Source of the DNA: Mucilaginibacter daejeonensis
Lineage (GTDB): Bacteria > Bacteroidota > Bacteroidia > Sphingobacteriales > Sphingobacteriaceae
Reading direction: 5' to 3'
Length of the DNA stretch: 64,000 nt
Assembly (NCBI RefSeq): GCF_020783335.1
Contig: NZ_CP086068.1
Span: forward strand, 248,001-312,000
Numbering within the stretch: the stretch's first letter is position 1; every line of letters begins with the position of its first letter. The position numbers and the translations under genes are program-made. Below the pieces are notes generated by a model. The model saw only the letters and a list, made by a program, of their open reading frames with translations. It did no database searches and was not told where the DNA came from. Positions 45,479 through 55,420 of this stretch are shown here, in pieces.

Positions 45479-48400
45479 ATGGACATTAGAGAACAATTAC
45501 AGAAACGCATACTGGTGATCGATGGCGCCATGGGTACCATGATACAGCGCTATCAGCTCACCGAAGAGGATTTTAGAGGGGAGCGTTTTAAGGATCACCC
45601 GAGCGATCTGAAAGGGAATAACGACCTGCTCAATATCACTCGCCCGGATGTCATCAAGGCCATCCATGCCGAGTATCTGGATGCCGGTGCTGATATCATC
45701 GAGACGAATACCTTTAGTACCCAGCGCATATCACTGGCCGACTACCATATGGAGGAGCTGGGCTACGAGCTGAGCTTTGAAGGTGCGCGCCTGGCCCGCG
45801 AAGTGGCCGACATCTATACCAAAAAGAACCCGGAAAAACCGCGCTTTGTGGCCGGTGCGGTAGGCCCTACTAACCGTACGTCGTCGCTATCGCCCGATGT
45901 GAACGATCCGGGTTACCGTGCCGTTACTTTTGATGACCTGGCCGAAGCTTATTATGAGCAGATCCGCGGCCTGGTGGATGGCGGCTCACACCTGTTGCTC
46001 ATCGAGACCATTTTTGATACCCTGAACGCCAAAGCAGCATTATTTGCTGCACAACGATATGCCGAAGAAAGCGGCAAGAATCTGCCGATCATGATATCGG
46101 GTACCATTACCGATGCGTCGGGTCGTACCCTTTCAGGCCAAACGGTAGAGGCATTCTGGAACTCGATACGTCATGCCAACCTTTTATCGGTGGGGTTGAA
46201 CTGCGCCTTAGGCGCCCGTGAGATGCGTCCTTATTTGGAGGAACTATCCAACAAAGCTGATGTATATATCTCCGCTTATCCCAACGCAGGATTACCTAAC
46301 GAATTTGGCGCTTATGATGAGACCCCGCATGAAACTGCCCACCAGGTAGATGATTTTATCAAGGCTGGCATCGTGAACATCGTTGGCGGTTGCTGCGGTA
46401 CCACGCCCGATCACATCAAGTGCATTGCCGATAAAGCGGCTAAATACCCACCCCGCCAGTTGCCGGAGGTTGAAAGCTACATGCGCCTGAGTGGCTTGGA
46501 GGCGATCAATATTACGCCGCTTACCAACTTTGTGAACGTGGGCGAGCGTACCAACATAACCGGGTCGCCCAAATTCTCGAAACTGATACTGGCCGAAAAT
46601 TATGAGGAAGCACTTACCGTTGCCCGCCAGCAGGTAGAGGGCGGTGCGCAGGTGATCGATATCAATATGGACGAAGGTATGATCGATTCGGAGGCGGTGA
46701 TGGTCAAGTTCCTGAACCTGGTGGCCTCTGAACCTGATATCGCCAAATTGCCCATCATGGTCGATTCATCTAAATGGACGGTGATCGAGGCCGGGTTAAA
46801 ATGCTTGCAGGGTAAGGGTATCGTTAACTCTATTTCGCTTAAAGAGGGCGAAGAAAAATTTAAGGAACATGCCCGCAAGATCTTAAGCTACGGTGCTGCC
46901 ACCGTGGTGATGGCTTTTGACGAACAAGGCCAGGCCGACAATTACGAACGCCGGATCGAGATCTGCAAGCGCTCTTACGATATACTGGTGAACGAGATCG
47001 GTTTCCCTCCGCAGGATATCATTTTTGACCCTAACATCCTGACCGTGGCTACCGGTCTGGAAGAACATAACAATTATGCGGTAGACTTTATTGAGGCTAC
47101 GCGCTGGATCAAACAGAACCTTCCGCATGCCAAGGTGAGCGGTGGGGTAAGTAATATCTCTTTTTCGTTCCGCGGTAATAACGTGGTACGCGAGGCCATG
47201 CACTCGGCCTTTTTATACCATGCCATCCAAGCCGGTATGGATATGGGCATCGTGAATGCCGGTATGCTGGAGGTTTATGAGGAGATACCAAAAGACCTAC
47301 TCGAAAGGGTAGAGGACGTGCTGCTGAACCGCCGTCCCGATGCTACCGAGCGTTTGGTAGAGTTCGCCGAAACGGTGAAAGCCAAGGGTAAAGAGATCGT
47401 GAAGGATGAGGCCTGGCGTAACGAGCCGGTGCAAAAGCGCCTGTCGCACGCGTTGGTAAAAGGCATCGTTGAATATATCGATTCTGACGTAGAAGAGGCC
47501 CGCCAGCAATATGCGCGCCCGCTCGAGGTGATCGAGGGTCCGCTGATGGACGGCATGAACATCGTGGGCGACCTGTTCGGCGCCGGTAAGATGTTCCTGC
47601 CCCAAGTGGTAAAATCGGCCAGGGTAATGAAAAAGGCGGTAGCTTATTTGCTGCCTTACATTGAGGCCGAAAAAGCAAAGAACGCCACACCTGGCGAACG
47701 CAGCAATGCCGGTAAAGTGTTGTTGGCCACCGTTAAGGGAGATGTGCACGATATTGGTAAGAACATTGTAGGCGTGGTACTGGCCTGTAACAACTTCGAG
47801 ATCATTGACCTTGGCGTGATGGTGCCTGCACAACGCATCATTGAAGAAGCGAAGAAACAAAACGTCGATATCATTGGCCTAAGTGGGCTCATCACTCCAT
47901 CATTAGATGAGATGGTGCATTTTGCCAAGGAGATGGAGCGGGAAGGTTTCACCATGCCGCTGATCGTGGGTGGGGCCACTACCTCGCGCATTCACGCTGC
48001 GGTGAAGATCGCCCCTAATTATTCTGGCGCCGCCATACACGTACTGGATGCCTCGCGCAGTGTGACCGTGTGCAGTGCGCTCATGAACAAAGCCACGCGC
48101 GACGAATACATCAACGGTATCAAGTCCGAATACGAAAAGGCCCGCGAAGCGCATTTGAACAAGCGGTCTGACAAACGTTTCCTGAGCCTCGAAGAAGCAC
48201 GCGCGCTACGCTATCAGATCGACCTCAGCACGGTCGCGCCAAAGCCGACCGTCACCGGAACAAAAGTTTTTGAAGCCTTTCCGTTAAAGGAATTGGTGCC
48301 TTATATCGACTGGACCCCATTCTTTCATACCTGGGAGCTGCGTGGCAGTTACCCCAAGATATTTGATGACAAGAACGTAGGCGTTGAGGCACGTAAGCTG

Positions 48401-49150
48401 TTCGATGATGCACAGGAGATGCTGAACAAAGTGATCAGCGAGAACCTGCTGCAGGCCAATGGGGTGATCGGCTTTTGGCCGGCCAACAGCGTGGGCGACG
48501 ATATTGAACTTTATACCGACGAAAGCCGCACTCAACTGCTTACCCGCATCCACACCTTGCGCCAGCAAGCCGAAAAGGCCAAAGGCGAACCGCACTATGC
48601 TTTGGCCGACTTTATAGCGCCTAAAGAAAGTGGTATTGCCGATCATTTCGGCGGCTTTGCCGTGACCACCGGTTTGGGCTGCGATGAATTGGTAGCCCAG
48701 TACGAGGCCGACCACGACGATTACAATAGCATCATGGTGAAGGCTATTGCCGACCGTTTGGCCGAGGCCTTTGCCGAAAAGATGCACGAACTGGTACGTC
48801 GCCAATACTGGGGTTACGCCCACGATGAGCAACTGAGCAACGAGGAGCTGATCAAAGAGCAATACCAAGGCATTCGCCCGGCACCGGGCTATCCGGCTTG
48901 TCCGGAACATACCGAAAAGGTGACGCTATTTGATTTGTTGAAGGCCGAAGATAACGCACATATGCACCTGACCGAAAGCATGGCCATGTTGCCAACGGCA
49001 TCCGTAAGCGGCTTCTATTTCGCTCACCCGCAGTCGCGCTACTTTGGTTTAGGCAAGATCGGCAAAGATCAGATCGAGGACTACGCCCACCGCAAGAACA
49101 TGTCGGTAGAGACCGTAGAACGCTGGTTAGGACCGAATTTGAATTATTAG
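45479..49150 (+). CDS. metH: Cobalamin-dependent methionine synthase MetH
   Basis: 1223 residues, full length. Domain order: homocysteine-binding barrel (about 1-330) with zinc cysteines Cys242, Cys305 and Cys306 ([10 protein letters not shown] and [10 protein letters not shown]); pterin-binding domain (about 350-620); Cap and B12 domain with DVHDIGKNI, where His757 is the cobalt ligand (E. coli His759); and the C-terminal reactivation domain (about 900-1223). It transfers a methyl group from methyl-tetrahydrofolate to homocysteine. It is controlled by the SAM-I riboswitch upstream and is followed by a repeat-flanked gene and metF. The start is the first ATG after the leader element. Confidence 0.98.
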   Translation: MDIREQLQKRILVIDGAMGTMIQRYQLTEEDFRGERFKDHPSDLKGNNDLLNITRPDVIKAIHAEYLDAGADIIETNTFSTQRISLADYHMEELGYELSFEGARLAREVADIYTKKNPEKPRFVAGAVGPTNRTSSLSPDVNDPGYRAVTFDDLAEAYYEQIRGLVDGGSHLLLIETIFDTLNAKAALFAAQRYAEESGKNLPIMISGTITDASGRTLSGQTVEAFWNSIRHANLLSVGLNCALGAREMRPYLEELSNKADVYISAYPNAGLPNEFGAYDETPHETAHQVDDFIKAGIVNIVGGCCGTTPDHIKCIADKAAKYPPRQLPEVESYMRLSGLEAINITPLTNFVNVGERTNITGSPKFSKLILAENYEEALTVARQQVEGGAQVIDINMDEGMIDSEAVMVKFLNLVASEPDIAKLPIMVDSSKWTVIEAGLKCLQGKGIVNSISLKEGEEKFKEHARKILSYGAATVVMAFDEQGQADNYERRIEICKRSYDILVNEIGFPPQDIIFDPNILTVATGLEEHNNYAVDFIEATRWIKQNLPHAKVSGGVSNISFSFRGNNVVREAMHSAFLYHAIQAGMDMGIVNAGMLEVYEEIPKDLLERVEDVLLNRRPDATERLVEFAETVKAKGKEIVKDEAWRNEPVQKRLSHALVKGIVEYIDSDVEEARQQYARPLEVIEGPLMDGMNIVGDLFGAGKMFLPQVVKSARVMKKAVAYLLPYIEAEKAKNATPGERSNAGKVLLATVKGDVHDIGKNIVGVVLACNNFEIIDLGVMVPAQRIIEEAKKQNVDIIGLSGLITPSLDEMVHFAKEMEREGFTMPLIVGGATTSRIHAAVKIAPNYSGAAIHVLDASRSVTVCSALMNKATRDEYINGIKSEYEKAREAHLNKRSDKRFLSLEEARALRYQIDLSTVAPKPTVTGTKVFEAFPLKELVPYIDWTPFFHTWELRGSYPKIFDDKNVGVEARKLFDDAQEMLNKVISENLLQANGVIGFWPANSVGDDIELYTDESRTQLLTRIHTLRQQAEKAKGEPHYALADFIAPKESGIADHFGGFAVTTGLGCDELVAQYEADHDDYNSIMVKAIADRLAEAFAEKMHELVRRQYWGYAHDEQLSNEELIKEQYQGIRPAPGYPACPEHTEKVTLFDLLKAEDNAHMHLTESMAMLPTASVSGFYFAHPQSRYFGLGKIGKDQIEDYAHRKNMSVETVERWLGPNLNY

Positions 49151-49154
49151 GAAA

Positions 49155-49185
49155 GTAGCAAGTAGTTAGTATCAGGTATCAAGAC
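49155..49185 (+). repeat. Inverted arm R4 before the four-helix-bundle gene
   Basis: A 31-base arm beginning GTAGCAAGTAG and ending GTATCAAGAC. Its reverse complement is found at 28 of 31 positions in rRNA-spacer element R1. It forms an inverted pair (25 of 29) with arm R5 at 49528-49556. It begins 4 bases after the metH stop and ends exactly at the ATG of the next gene. Confidence 0.8.
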
Positions 49186-49539
49186 ATGCATAATTTCAAG
49201 GAACTTAAAGTTTGGAAGGCTGGAATAGAGGTAAGTAAGATCGTATTCGAGCTAACCCGGAACTTTCCGACCGACGAACGCTTTGGCTTGATATCGCAAA
49301 TGACACGGGCCGCGGTCTCGATACCATCCAATATCGCCGAAGGTTGTGGAAGACGTTCAGCTAAAGAGTTCTCTCAATTTCTGTCAGTTTCGTTAGGTTC
49401 TGCGTTCGAATTGGAGACTCACATCATCCTTGCTAAAGAATTTAATTACATCTCCGATGGGCAGCTTTTAAGCCTTACAAGTAAGATCACAGAAGTCCAA
49501 AAAATGTTAAGTGGCTTGCAGAAGAATCTTGCTACTTGA
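49186..49539 (+). CDS. Four-helix-bundle protein (23S rRNA intervening-sequence/S23 family)
   Basis: 117 residues. FKELKVWKAGIEVSKIVFELT, GLISQMTRAAVSIPSNIAEG and FLSVSLGSAFELETHIILA mark the IVS (S23/TIGR02436) family of four-helix bundles, best known from intervening sequences inserted into 23S rRNA genes and related to Avd. Its cellular role is unclear; it is thought to bind nucleic acid or a partner protein. The last residues (LAT and the stop) are encoded by repeat arm R5, so the gene and its inverted arms form one unit. It is in the same direction as metH and metF and probably transcribed with them. Confidence 0.9.
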   Translation: MHNFKELKVWKAGIEVSKIVFELTRNFPTDERFGLISQMTRAAVSIPSNIAEGCGRRSAKEFSQFLSVSLGSAFELETHIILAKEFNYISDGQLLSLTSKITEVQKMLSGLQKNLAT

Positions 49540-49556
49540 TACTAAATACTTGATAC
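49528..49556 (+). repeat. Inverted arm R5 at the end of the four-helix-bundle gene
   Basis: The 29-base arm (CTTGCTACTTGATAC then TAAATACTTGATAC) is the reverse complement of R4 at 25 of 29 positions. It overlaps the end of the four-helix-bundle coding region and ends 4 bases before the metF ATG. Confidence 0.8.
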
Positions 49557-49560
49557 TAAC

Positions 49561-50517
49561 ATGAAGATCACTCAACATATAGCCAACGCTAACGGCAAGA
49601 CCTTATTTTCTTTTGAATTGCTTCCGCCGATGAAGGGGCAGAGCATGGATGGCATCTACAAAGCGATCGATCCGCTGATGGAGTTCAAGCCGCCGTTCAT
49701 TGATGTGACCTCCTCACGCGAGGACCTTTTTTACAAAGAATTACCCAACGGCAATATTCAGAAAGCCACGTACCGCAAACGCCCGGGAACCGTGGCGGTA
49801 TGCGCGGCCATCAAGCATAAGTACAATGTAGATACCGTGCCGCACCTGATCTGCGGTGGTTTTACCAAGGAAGAAACGGAGTATGCGCTTATCGACCTGC
49901 AATTTTTAGGCATCGATAACGTGCTGGTGTTGCGCGGCGATGCCCGTAAGACCGACCCCGGTTTCATCCCTACCCCAGGTGGTCACTGCTATGCTACCGA
50001 ACTGTTGGAGCAGGTGGTGAACATGAATAACGGCATCTACCTGCACGAATATCAGGATTCTTCCTACAAGACCGATTTTTGCGTGGGCGTGGCCGCGTAT
50101 CCCGAAAAGCACTTTGAAGCCCCCAACCTGAAAAGCGACTTCAAGTACCTCAAACAAAAGATCGATGGCGGCGCCGATTTTATCGTGACCCAAATGTTCT
50201 TCGACGTGAGTAAGTACAAGCAATTCGTTAACCTTTGCCGCGAGAACGATATTAACGTACCCATCATACCCGGACTCAAACCGATCACCACGGCCAAGCA
50301 GCTGATCAACCTGCCCAAGATCTTCCACATCGATATACCCGAGGATCTTTGCGATGCGGTGAATGCCTGCAAAGACGACAAACAAGTAAAAGAAGTAGGC
50401 ATCGAGTGGATGGTCAACCAGTGCAAAGAGCTGGTGGACTTTGGCGTACCCGTACTACACTTTTATACCATGGGCAACCCTGAACCTACCAAAAGAATAG
50501 CACAAGCCATATTTTAA
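49561..50517 (+). CDS. metF: 5,10-methylenetetrahydrofolate reductase MetF
   Basis: 318 residues, the normal length of a bacterial MetF barrel. FSFELLPPMKG at the N-terminus, FIDVTSSREDLFYKELPNG, NVLVLRGDARK (FAD/folate site), and GGADFIVTQMFFD are family blocks. It makes the methyl-tetrahydrofolate used by MetH and sits in the same riboswitch-controlled operon, separated from metH only by the inverted-repeat cassette. The ATG follows arm R5 after four bases. Confidence 0.96.
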   Translation: MKITQHIANANGKTLFSFELLPPMKGQSMDGIYKAIDPLMEFKPPFIDVTSSREDLFYKELPNGNIQKATYRKRPGTVAVCAAIKHKYNVDTVPHLICGGFTKEETEYALIDLQFLGIDNVLVLRGDARKTDPGFIPTPGGHCYATELLEQVVNMNNGIYLHEYQDSSYKTDFCVGVAAYPEKHFEAPNLKSDFKYLKQKIDGGADFIVTQMFFDVSKYKQFVNLCRENDINVPIIPGLKPITTAKQLINLPKIFHIDIPEDLCDAVNACKDDKQVKEVGIEWMVNQCKELVDFGVPVLHFYTMGNPEPTKRIAQAIF

Positions 50518-50520
50518 CAT

Positions 50521-50564
50521 TTGATAAGGAGTAGTTATCTTCGGGACGCTATTCCTTATCAACA
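50521..50564 (+). other. Long hairpin between metF and the next gene
   Basis: TTGATAAGGAGTAG (50521-50534) pairs with CTATTCCTTATCAA (50551-50564), 14 bases with one G-T pair. No T-run follows; the ATG of the next gene comes one base later. It may stop or stabilise the metF mRNA or regulate the next gene. Confidence 0.7.
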
Positions 50565-50565
50565 A

Positions 50566-51795
50566 ATGAAAATATTCAAGCTTTGGCTATGTACTCTTTT
50601 TTTAGCCCTTACCGTACACGCACAATCCAACTATAAGCCAGGGTATATCATCAAGGCTAACGGTGATAGCATAAGAGGATTCATCAATTACCGTGAATGG
50701 AACAGGTCGCCGCTAGTCATCGAGTTCAAAAGCTCGGCTGTAGACGCTACCCCGACCACCTATGGAGCAGCCGCACTACAGGCTTTTGAGGTGACCGGAA
50801 TGGATAGTTATGTTACTTATCGCGGTCCATTGAGCATGGACAAGACCCATTTCCCAGATCTGCCATCAGGCCTGGATACTACCACCAGAATGGATACTGT
50901 GTTCTTACAGGTGGTTTACAAGGGGGTGCCATTAAGCCTCCTCAAGCACAGAGATTTTAAGACAAGGCTTTTCATAAAGAACAAAAATGAGTTACCCACC
51001 GAGCTAAAATACTACGAATACTATGGAATGGACGGAAGGAGTGTGGAAAAAGTAGGGCTTTACACCAATACCTTACGGTCATATTGTGCACAATATCAGG
51101 TAGCAGACGATAAGGTAATGACCAATATAGAGCGGTCGCAGTATGATGAAGATGAGATCCGGAAGATCCTTAAACACATTAACCATGATGACCGTGCTGT
51201 CACCGCATCAACTTTCGGAAAGCGATTTTTTGTAGGCGTAATGGCTAACCGTATAACCACTGAGTTCAATGACCAAAATGACTTTGTCGGCATACCAGGT
51301 CATACCTATCTGCCTCGTATATCAGGCGGCATGGATTTCTTCTTGAATAAGTTCGTGCAGCGGACTTATTTCAGAACCGAACTTGCAGTGGCTATGGCCA
51401 GACCAACTATTGTAAAAACGGTCGGATCTTTCAATTATAGCTACAAACTGGGGCAATCCATCATTAGTCTCTCGCCGCAGATGTTTCTCAACCTGTATAA
51501 TGCAGAGAAGTTCAAGGTGCACATAGGCGGAGGCTTTGGACTTAACTATCTGATCAACAGTAAAAATGACCTGGTGGTCGAGAACGCTTCTTCTAAGGCT
51601 GTGTCAACTATCAATAACGTTTATGATTATGAGAAATTTGTTATTAACTTCTTGTTCCGTGCAGGTGTTACATTGAATAAGCGGGTTGAGATCTCTGCTT
51701 TGTATTCTCCTAAGGCATCAATGACCAGGTATGTGAACTACTCCATAAGCAACAGGTCATTGGGTGTTGGTATCAATTACCTTTTTGGTAAATAA
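50566..51795 (+). CDS. Outer-membrane protein with C-terminal PorT-like beta-barrel
   Basis: 409 residues from the ATG at 50566 (signal peptide FKLWLCTLFLALTVHAQ). The first half (about 20-200) is a soluble region, GYIIKANGDSIRGFINYREW being its most characteristic stretch; I do not know its function. The second half (about 220-409) has alternating beta strands ending GINYLFGK, as in small outer-membrane barrels. It follows metF directly but a hairpin separates them. Role unknown. Confidence 0.72.
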   Translation: MKIFKLWLCTLFLALTVHAQSNYKPGYIIKANGDSIRGFINYREWNRSPLVIEFKSSAVDATPTTYGAAALQAFEVTGMDSYVTYRGPLSMDKTHFPDLPSGLDTTTRMDTVFLQVVYKGVPLSLLKHRDFKTRLFIKNKNELPTELKYYEYYGMDGRSVEKVGLYTNTLRSYCAQYQVADDKVMTNIERSQYDEDEIRKILKHINHDDRAVTASTFGKRFFVGVMANRITTEFNDQNDFVGIPGHTYLPRISGGMDFFLNKFVQRTYFRTELAVAMARPTIVKTVGSFNYSYKLGQSIISLSPQMFLNLYNAEKFKVHIGGGFGLNYLINSKNDLVVENASSKAVSTINNVYDYEKFVINFLFRAGVTLNKRVEISALYSPKASMTRYVNYSISNRSLGVGINYLFGK

Positions 51796-51797
51796 CA

Positions 51798-52475
51798 TCA
51801 CTTACAATACTTTGCAATAAAGCTATCGGCCATATCGCTGCCGGTGTTCTTGATGAAGTTCCAGTCTTTACAGGCGCCCTCGGTGTCGCCTTGTTTGTAC
51901 TTTTGGTCGGCCCGGTCCAGGAGTTCTTTGTAGAGTTCTTCGTCAAAGCCTAACTGTGTCTTGAGGGCCAGTATGGTGCCTTCCTTCTGCGAATCGGCGG
52001 TGCCCTTGTATTTATTGATGTAGTAGTTGGTCACGGCGTTCTCCAGTTCCTGGCGTTTTTGGTAGGCGGCAATGGCCTCTTGCATGCTCATCATCGGTCC
52101 CTGGCGGTTCTGGCAGCGGGCCTGATCAGGCCTGAAGCGGATGGGCAGTACCAAACGTACCGGGTGGTCATACCCGGAAGGCATGGTCCATTTACCCGAG
52201 GTAAGTTTGATCACCCTCACGGCTTCCTCGTCCAAGTCGATGCCCGGGCCTTGGGTCACTTTGGCCTCGGTCACTTTGCCGGCCTTGTTCACCACAAAAC
52301 TGACTTTGATATCGGCCGCTATGCAGTTGGCGCTGGCAAAATCGGGGTAAATGATCTTGCTGGCAATGAACTGATCCAATGCTGCTGCTCCCCCTTTAAA
52401 TACAGGCTGTGCCTGCGCCGTCATGATCCAGCAGCACATGGCCGCAAGCATATATCCAAACCTGTTCATACTCAT
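51798..52475 (-). CDS. Exported protein with TonB C-terminal-like domain
   Basis: 225 residues. After a signal peptide (MLAAMCCWIMTAQAQ) a TonB_C-like domain spans about 25-115 (YPDFASANCIAADIKVSFVVNKAGKVTEAKV, then LTSGKWTMPSGYDHPVRLVLPIRF). The remainder is helical with KYKQGDTEGACKDWNFIKNTGSDMADSFIAKYC, resembling a tetratricopeptide-like end. Stand-alone TonB_C domains are common in this phylum. A possible role in energy coupling is inference. There is no transmembrane anchor after cleavage, so it may be periplasmic. Confidence 0.75.
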   Translation of the reverse strand: MSMNRFGYMLAAMCCWIMTAQAQPVFKGGAAALDQFIASKIIYPDFASANCIAADIKVSFVVNKAGKVTEAKVTQGPGIDLDEEAVRVIKLTSGKWTMPSGYDHPVRLVLPIRFRPDQARCQNRQGPMMSMQEAIAAYQKRQELENAVTNYYINKYKGTADSQKEGTILALKTQLGFDEELYKELLDRADQKYKQGDTEGACKDWNFIKNTGSDMADSFIAKYCK

Positions 52476-52507
52476 CCTAAGCTAACGTTAGGAGTTTAAC
52501 AGATAAC

Positions 52508-53215
52508 TTAGCGTATAGTTGCAGTGTTCAACCGAAGGATGATCTCGGGGTCAGGGACGTTATGTTGATAAAGGTCCTTTTCGGCATATCGGCAAACGCC
52601 GGGATAGTCGCCCGCGCAGCCCTGCATATCGAACATCAGTTGGAAATGAAGATGCGGTGGCCAGCTACCGTTCTCGTCCATATGGCCAAAGGTGGCGATC
52701 TGCTGGCCTCGTCGAATGGCTTGACCTACCACCAAGTCGGCCAGACTTTGAGCGCTCAAGTGGCCGTACAAACTGTACAAGACAAGTCCATCCAGGTCAT
52801 GCTCGAGGATGATGGTGGGGCCGTAGTCGCCAAAGTGGTCATTATTTTGAAAGCTGTGTATGCGGCCGCTGAGCGGGGCGTATACCGGTGTGAGGGCAGG
52901 CCCCCATATATCGGTGCCTAAGTGGAGCCGGCGCGGTTCCTGGCCCGGAGTATCGAACAGTGCGCTACGGGCATATAAGGTGCGGTGCTCCATATAACCG
53001 CCAATACCGTAACGACACTGACGGTTTTGTAATTCATTCTCTACCCAGCGGGCAAAGGCTGGCGTGTCGGCAACGGTATCCGCATCGAGCGAGGTATTGG
53101 TGGCCGTAAAGTTGAAAAGCAGCAGGCGGTCGTTTTGGCGATCGATATCTATCACATCACTTACCGCCTGTGGGTTACCGGCTATGTAAGCCGCCAGTTG
53201 CTGGTGCTTATCCAT
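52508..53215 (-). CDS. M23 family metallopeptidase
   Basis: 235 residues from the ATG at 53213-53215; a GTG three codons upstream is also possible. The zinc site is HLGTD (H and D of the HxxxD motif) with YGHL and PPHLHFQL (HxH) further on, as in LytM-type endopeptidases that cut peptidoglycan cross-links. There is no signal peptide, so export or cytoplasmic location is unclear. Possibly acts on glycine-rich or cell-wall peptides. It starts 19 bases after the rbfA stop and is probably in the same operon. Confidence 0.88.
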   Translation of the reverse strand: MDKHQQLAAYIAGNPQAVSDVIDIDRQNDRLLLFNFTATNTSLDADTVADTPAFARWVENELQNRQCRYGIGGYMEHRTLYARSALFDTPGQEPRRLHLGTDIWGPALTPVYAPLSGRIHSFQNNDHFGDYGPTIILEHDLDGLVLYSLYGHLSAQSLADLVVGQAIRRGQQIATFGHMDENGSWPPHLHFQLMFDMQGCAGDYPGVCRYAEKDLYQHNVPDPEIILRLNTATIR

Positions 53216-53233
53216 TCGGGGCACTTGAATGGC

Positions 53234-53605
53234 TTATTCTTCGTCGGGCTGGCGTGGCTCTTTGCTGATCTTATCGAACAGTTTGTCCATGCGCTCCACG
53301 TACTCGTTGGTATCATCCACAAAGAACTCCAGTTGCGGGATCACCCTTACCTGATCTTTAATGCGAGCACCTAATTTATAGCGGATCTCGGCCGCGTGTG
53401 AGCGTACTGTCTGCAGACTTTTTTGCGTATCGGTATTGTTAAAAAAGCTCAGGTAAATGCGGGCTATGGCCAGATCAGGCGTTACCCGTACCTTGGTAAT
53501 GGTCACCAGGGTGTTGGGCAGGTAATTCATACCCTCACGCTGAAATATAGCGGCCAGGTCCTGTTGCAGTACACCGGCAAATTTTTGTTGACGTTTCGAT
53601 TCCAT
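53234..53605 (-). CDS. rbfA: Ribosome-binding factor A
   Basis: 123 residues from the ATG at 53603-53605. MESKRQQKFAGVLQQDLAAIFQRE is the start and VTITKVRVTPDLAIARIYLSFF is the central KH-like block of RbfA. It aids 16S 5' end maturation and cold adaptation. The frame extends 25 codons upstream without family similarity. It lies in a minus-strand series with lolE-like and M23 genes. Confidence 0.92.
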   Translation of the reverse strand: MESKRQQKFAGVLQQDLAAIFQREGMNYLPNTLVTITKVRVTPDLAIARIYLSFFNNTDTQKSLQTVRSHAAEIRYKLGARIKDQVRVIPQLEFFVDDTNEYVERMDKLFDKISKEPRQPDEE

Positions 53606-53736
53606 GATTCTCAGATCAAATGGGGTTAGTTCAGGTGAAAAGGTCAATGGTAAAAGGATCAGGGATGGGTTTGGTTTCACCTGCGGGTGCTGTTTTATTT
53701 ACGCCCTCTCCGCCTTTTACCGGTAGTGCTTTTACC

Positions 53737-54096
53737 TTAGTTGCAGAGGTCCTGCGGTATCTCCTTGGTTATTTTCAGTACTTTCTTCACTACCAGTGTG
53801 CTATCGTACTCCGATCCCATACCGTCAGTGCCTGAGCGTACCTTGTGGCCTTCCACCTCAATGTACACGGGCTCGTAGGGCTTTTCGAAGTTGAGTTGCG
53901 AGTACTGTAGTTCGAGTTGGGCCGAGCTGTCGGCTACCCAGTATTCGTGCGTATCGTCGCAGTTCTTGAACGATCTTACCTCGGGGCCAAAGCTGTACAG
54001 GCCTTTATACACCACCGGTTCATCTTTCTTCTTGTCCCAGCAAGAAGAGATGACCGCGATCAAGACCGCCCCTAATATCATTAGCCTATACCGCAT
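53737..54096 (-). CDS. Small putative lipoprotein
   Basis: 119 residues. Lipobox region MILGAVLIAVISSC with Cys at about 19, then a charged linker (WDKKKDEPVV) and a small acidic domain. I do not recognise the family. It starts 9 bases after the stop of the lolE-like gene upstream and may be co-expressed with it; function unknown. Confidence 0.72.
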   Translation of the reverse strand: MRYRLMILGAVLIAVISSCWDKKKDEPVVYKGLYSFGPEVRSFKNCDDTHEYWVADSSAQLELQYSQLNFEKPYEPVYIEVEGHKVRSGTDGMGSEYDSTLVVKKVLKITKEIPQDLCN

Positions 54097-54105
54097 CTTG
54101 CAAAT

Positions 54106-55332
54106 TTACAGATCCTGTTTAATTTCGTCCAATCCTTTTACACTTAACCTTGCGCTGATGCCCGATGCGATCACCGATATGCCCGTAACGGTCAAAAATA
54201 CCAGGATCAGGTCGGTAAATTTCATGTTAACCGGATAAGCATCGATCACCATTAGCTGGCCACCCATTTTGATAAGGCCGAACTGCTGCTGCAACAAACA
54301 AAAGATCACCCCTACGATGATACCTGCCACGCAGCCCGTAATGGCGATCATCATCCCCTCAAAAAAGAAGATGCCTTGTATAAGCGGCCTTCCGGCGCCC
54401 AGGCTGGTCAGTACAGCAATGTCCTTACGCTTATCCATCACCAGCATGGTGAGCGAGCCAATAATGTTGAATATAGCGATGATGAGTACGAACGTGAGGA
54501 TCAAAAAAGTGAACCAGCGTTCATAATTCAACGTTTTGTATAGCTCGGTATTTTGTTGATAACGGTCTTTCACCAGGAACTTTTCGCCCAGCTTATCCTC
54601 GATCTGTTTTTGAATATTGGCTACACGTGTGCCCGGTTTAAAATTGATCTCGATAGAGGAGACCTCCTCGGGTTCATCAAGCAGTAAACGGGCAAAGGAT
54701 AGCGGGGTGACAATGATGTCGTCAAAATCCTGCTGTATCGAAAAGATGCCCGATACGTTGATCGGCTGATGTACAAAATTATCTGCCGGGTTAACGGTGC
54801 TTACCTCTTTCTTTTTGGGCGAATAGATCTGCAACGATGATAGCTGATCATTGATGTTAACGCCCAAGCTGTTCTGCACGGTGGCACCGATCACGGCGTA
54901 AGGCATATCATTCACCTTAAGCGTGAACGAGCCGTTCTGGATGGTGCTGTCAAGCTGCTTGTTCTTCAAAAAATCATCGCTCACGCCGCGCACCGTACCA
55001 ATGAACTGGCGGTCACCGTAGCGGATAAGGGCCTTTTCCTGCAACGCCTGCGTATACGAGAAAATGCTCGGGTCGTTACGGAGCTGTTTAAAGTAGGGTG
55101 TGTTAGGGTCGAACGTTTTGCTTTGCGCCGGCTCGATCTTCAACTCCGGCGTGAATTTGTTATACAAGGCCAGGATCACCTTCTCGAACCCGTTGAACAC
55201 CGACAAGATGACGATGAGCGCAGCGCTGCCCACAAATACCCCCAGCATAGATATGCCCGAGATGATGTTGATGGCATGCATCTTTTTCCTGGAGAACAGG
55301 TAGCGCTTGGCGATGTAGATAGATGTGTTCAA
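54106..55332 (-). CDS. ABC transporter permease, LolC/LolE (FtsX) family
   Basis: 408 residues. Transmembrane helix 1 is INIISGISMLGVFVGSAALIVILSVF; a large periplasmic domain (about 45-260) follows, then three helices (FLILTFVLIIAIFNIIGSL, MIAITGCVAGIIVGVIFC and LILVFLTVTGISVIASGISA). This four-helix plan is that of LolC/LolE, which extract lipoproteins for transfer to the outer membrane. The ATPase partner LolD is not in the window. A terminator-like hairpin separates it from the upstream Bax gene. Confidence 0.88.
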   Translation of the reverse strand: MNTSIYIAKRYLFSRKKMHAINIISGISMLGVFVGSAALIVILSVFNGFEKVILALYNKFTPELKIEPAQSKTFDPNTPYFKQLRNDPSIFSYTQALQEKALIRYGDRQFIGTVRGVSDDFLKNKQLDSTIQNGSFTLKVNDMPYAVIGATVQNSLGVNINDQLSSLQIYSPKKKEVSTVNPADNFVHQPINVSGIFSIQQDFDDIIVTPLSFARLLLDEPEEVSSIEINFKPGTRVANIQKQIEDKLGEKFLVKDRYQQNTELYKTLNYERWFTFLILTFVLIIAIFNIIGSLTMLVMDKRKDIAVLTSLGAGRPLIQGIFFFEGMMIAITGCVAGIIVGVIFCLLQQQFGLIKMGGQLMVIDAYPVNMKFTDLILVFLTVTGISVIASGISARLSVKGLDEIKQDL

Positions 55333-55346
55333 GTAGGTAGCAGATC

Positions 55347-55393
55347 AAAGCAGCCAATGATCAGGCAACAGTTGCCCGGCCATTGGCTGCTTG
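55347..55393 (-). terminator. Terminator after the Bax inhibitor gene
   Basis: On the minus strand, AAGCAGCCAATGG pairs with TCATTGGCTGCTTT around a loop that can itself pair (GGGCAAC/GTTGCC). A short T-rich run follows. The lolE-like gene begins 15 bases further on, so read-through may occur. Confidence 0.72.
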
Positions 55394-55420
55394 TAAGTTT
55401 TCAAGTAAGTGCCCTGATAA

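Noticed and set aside
47297-47860. A 187-codon open frame antisense to metH (and others at 48284-48910)
   Set aside because: MetH is continuous and fully conserved here; antisense frames are expected with its codon bias.
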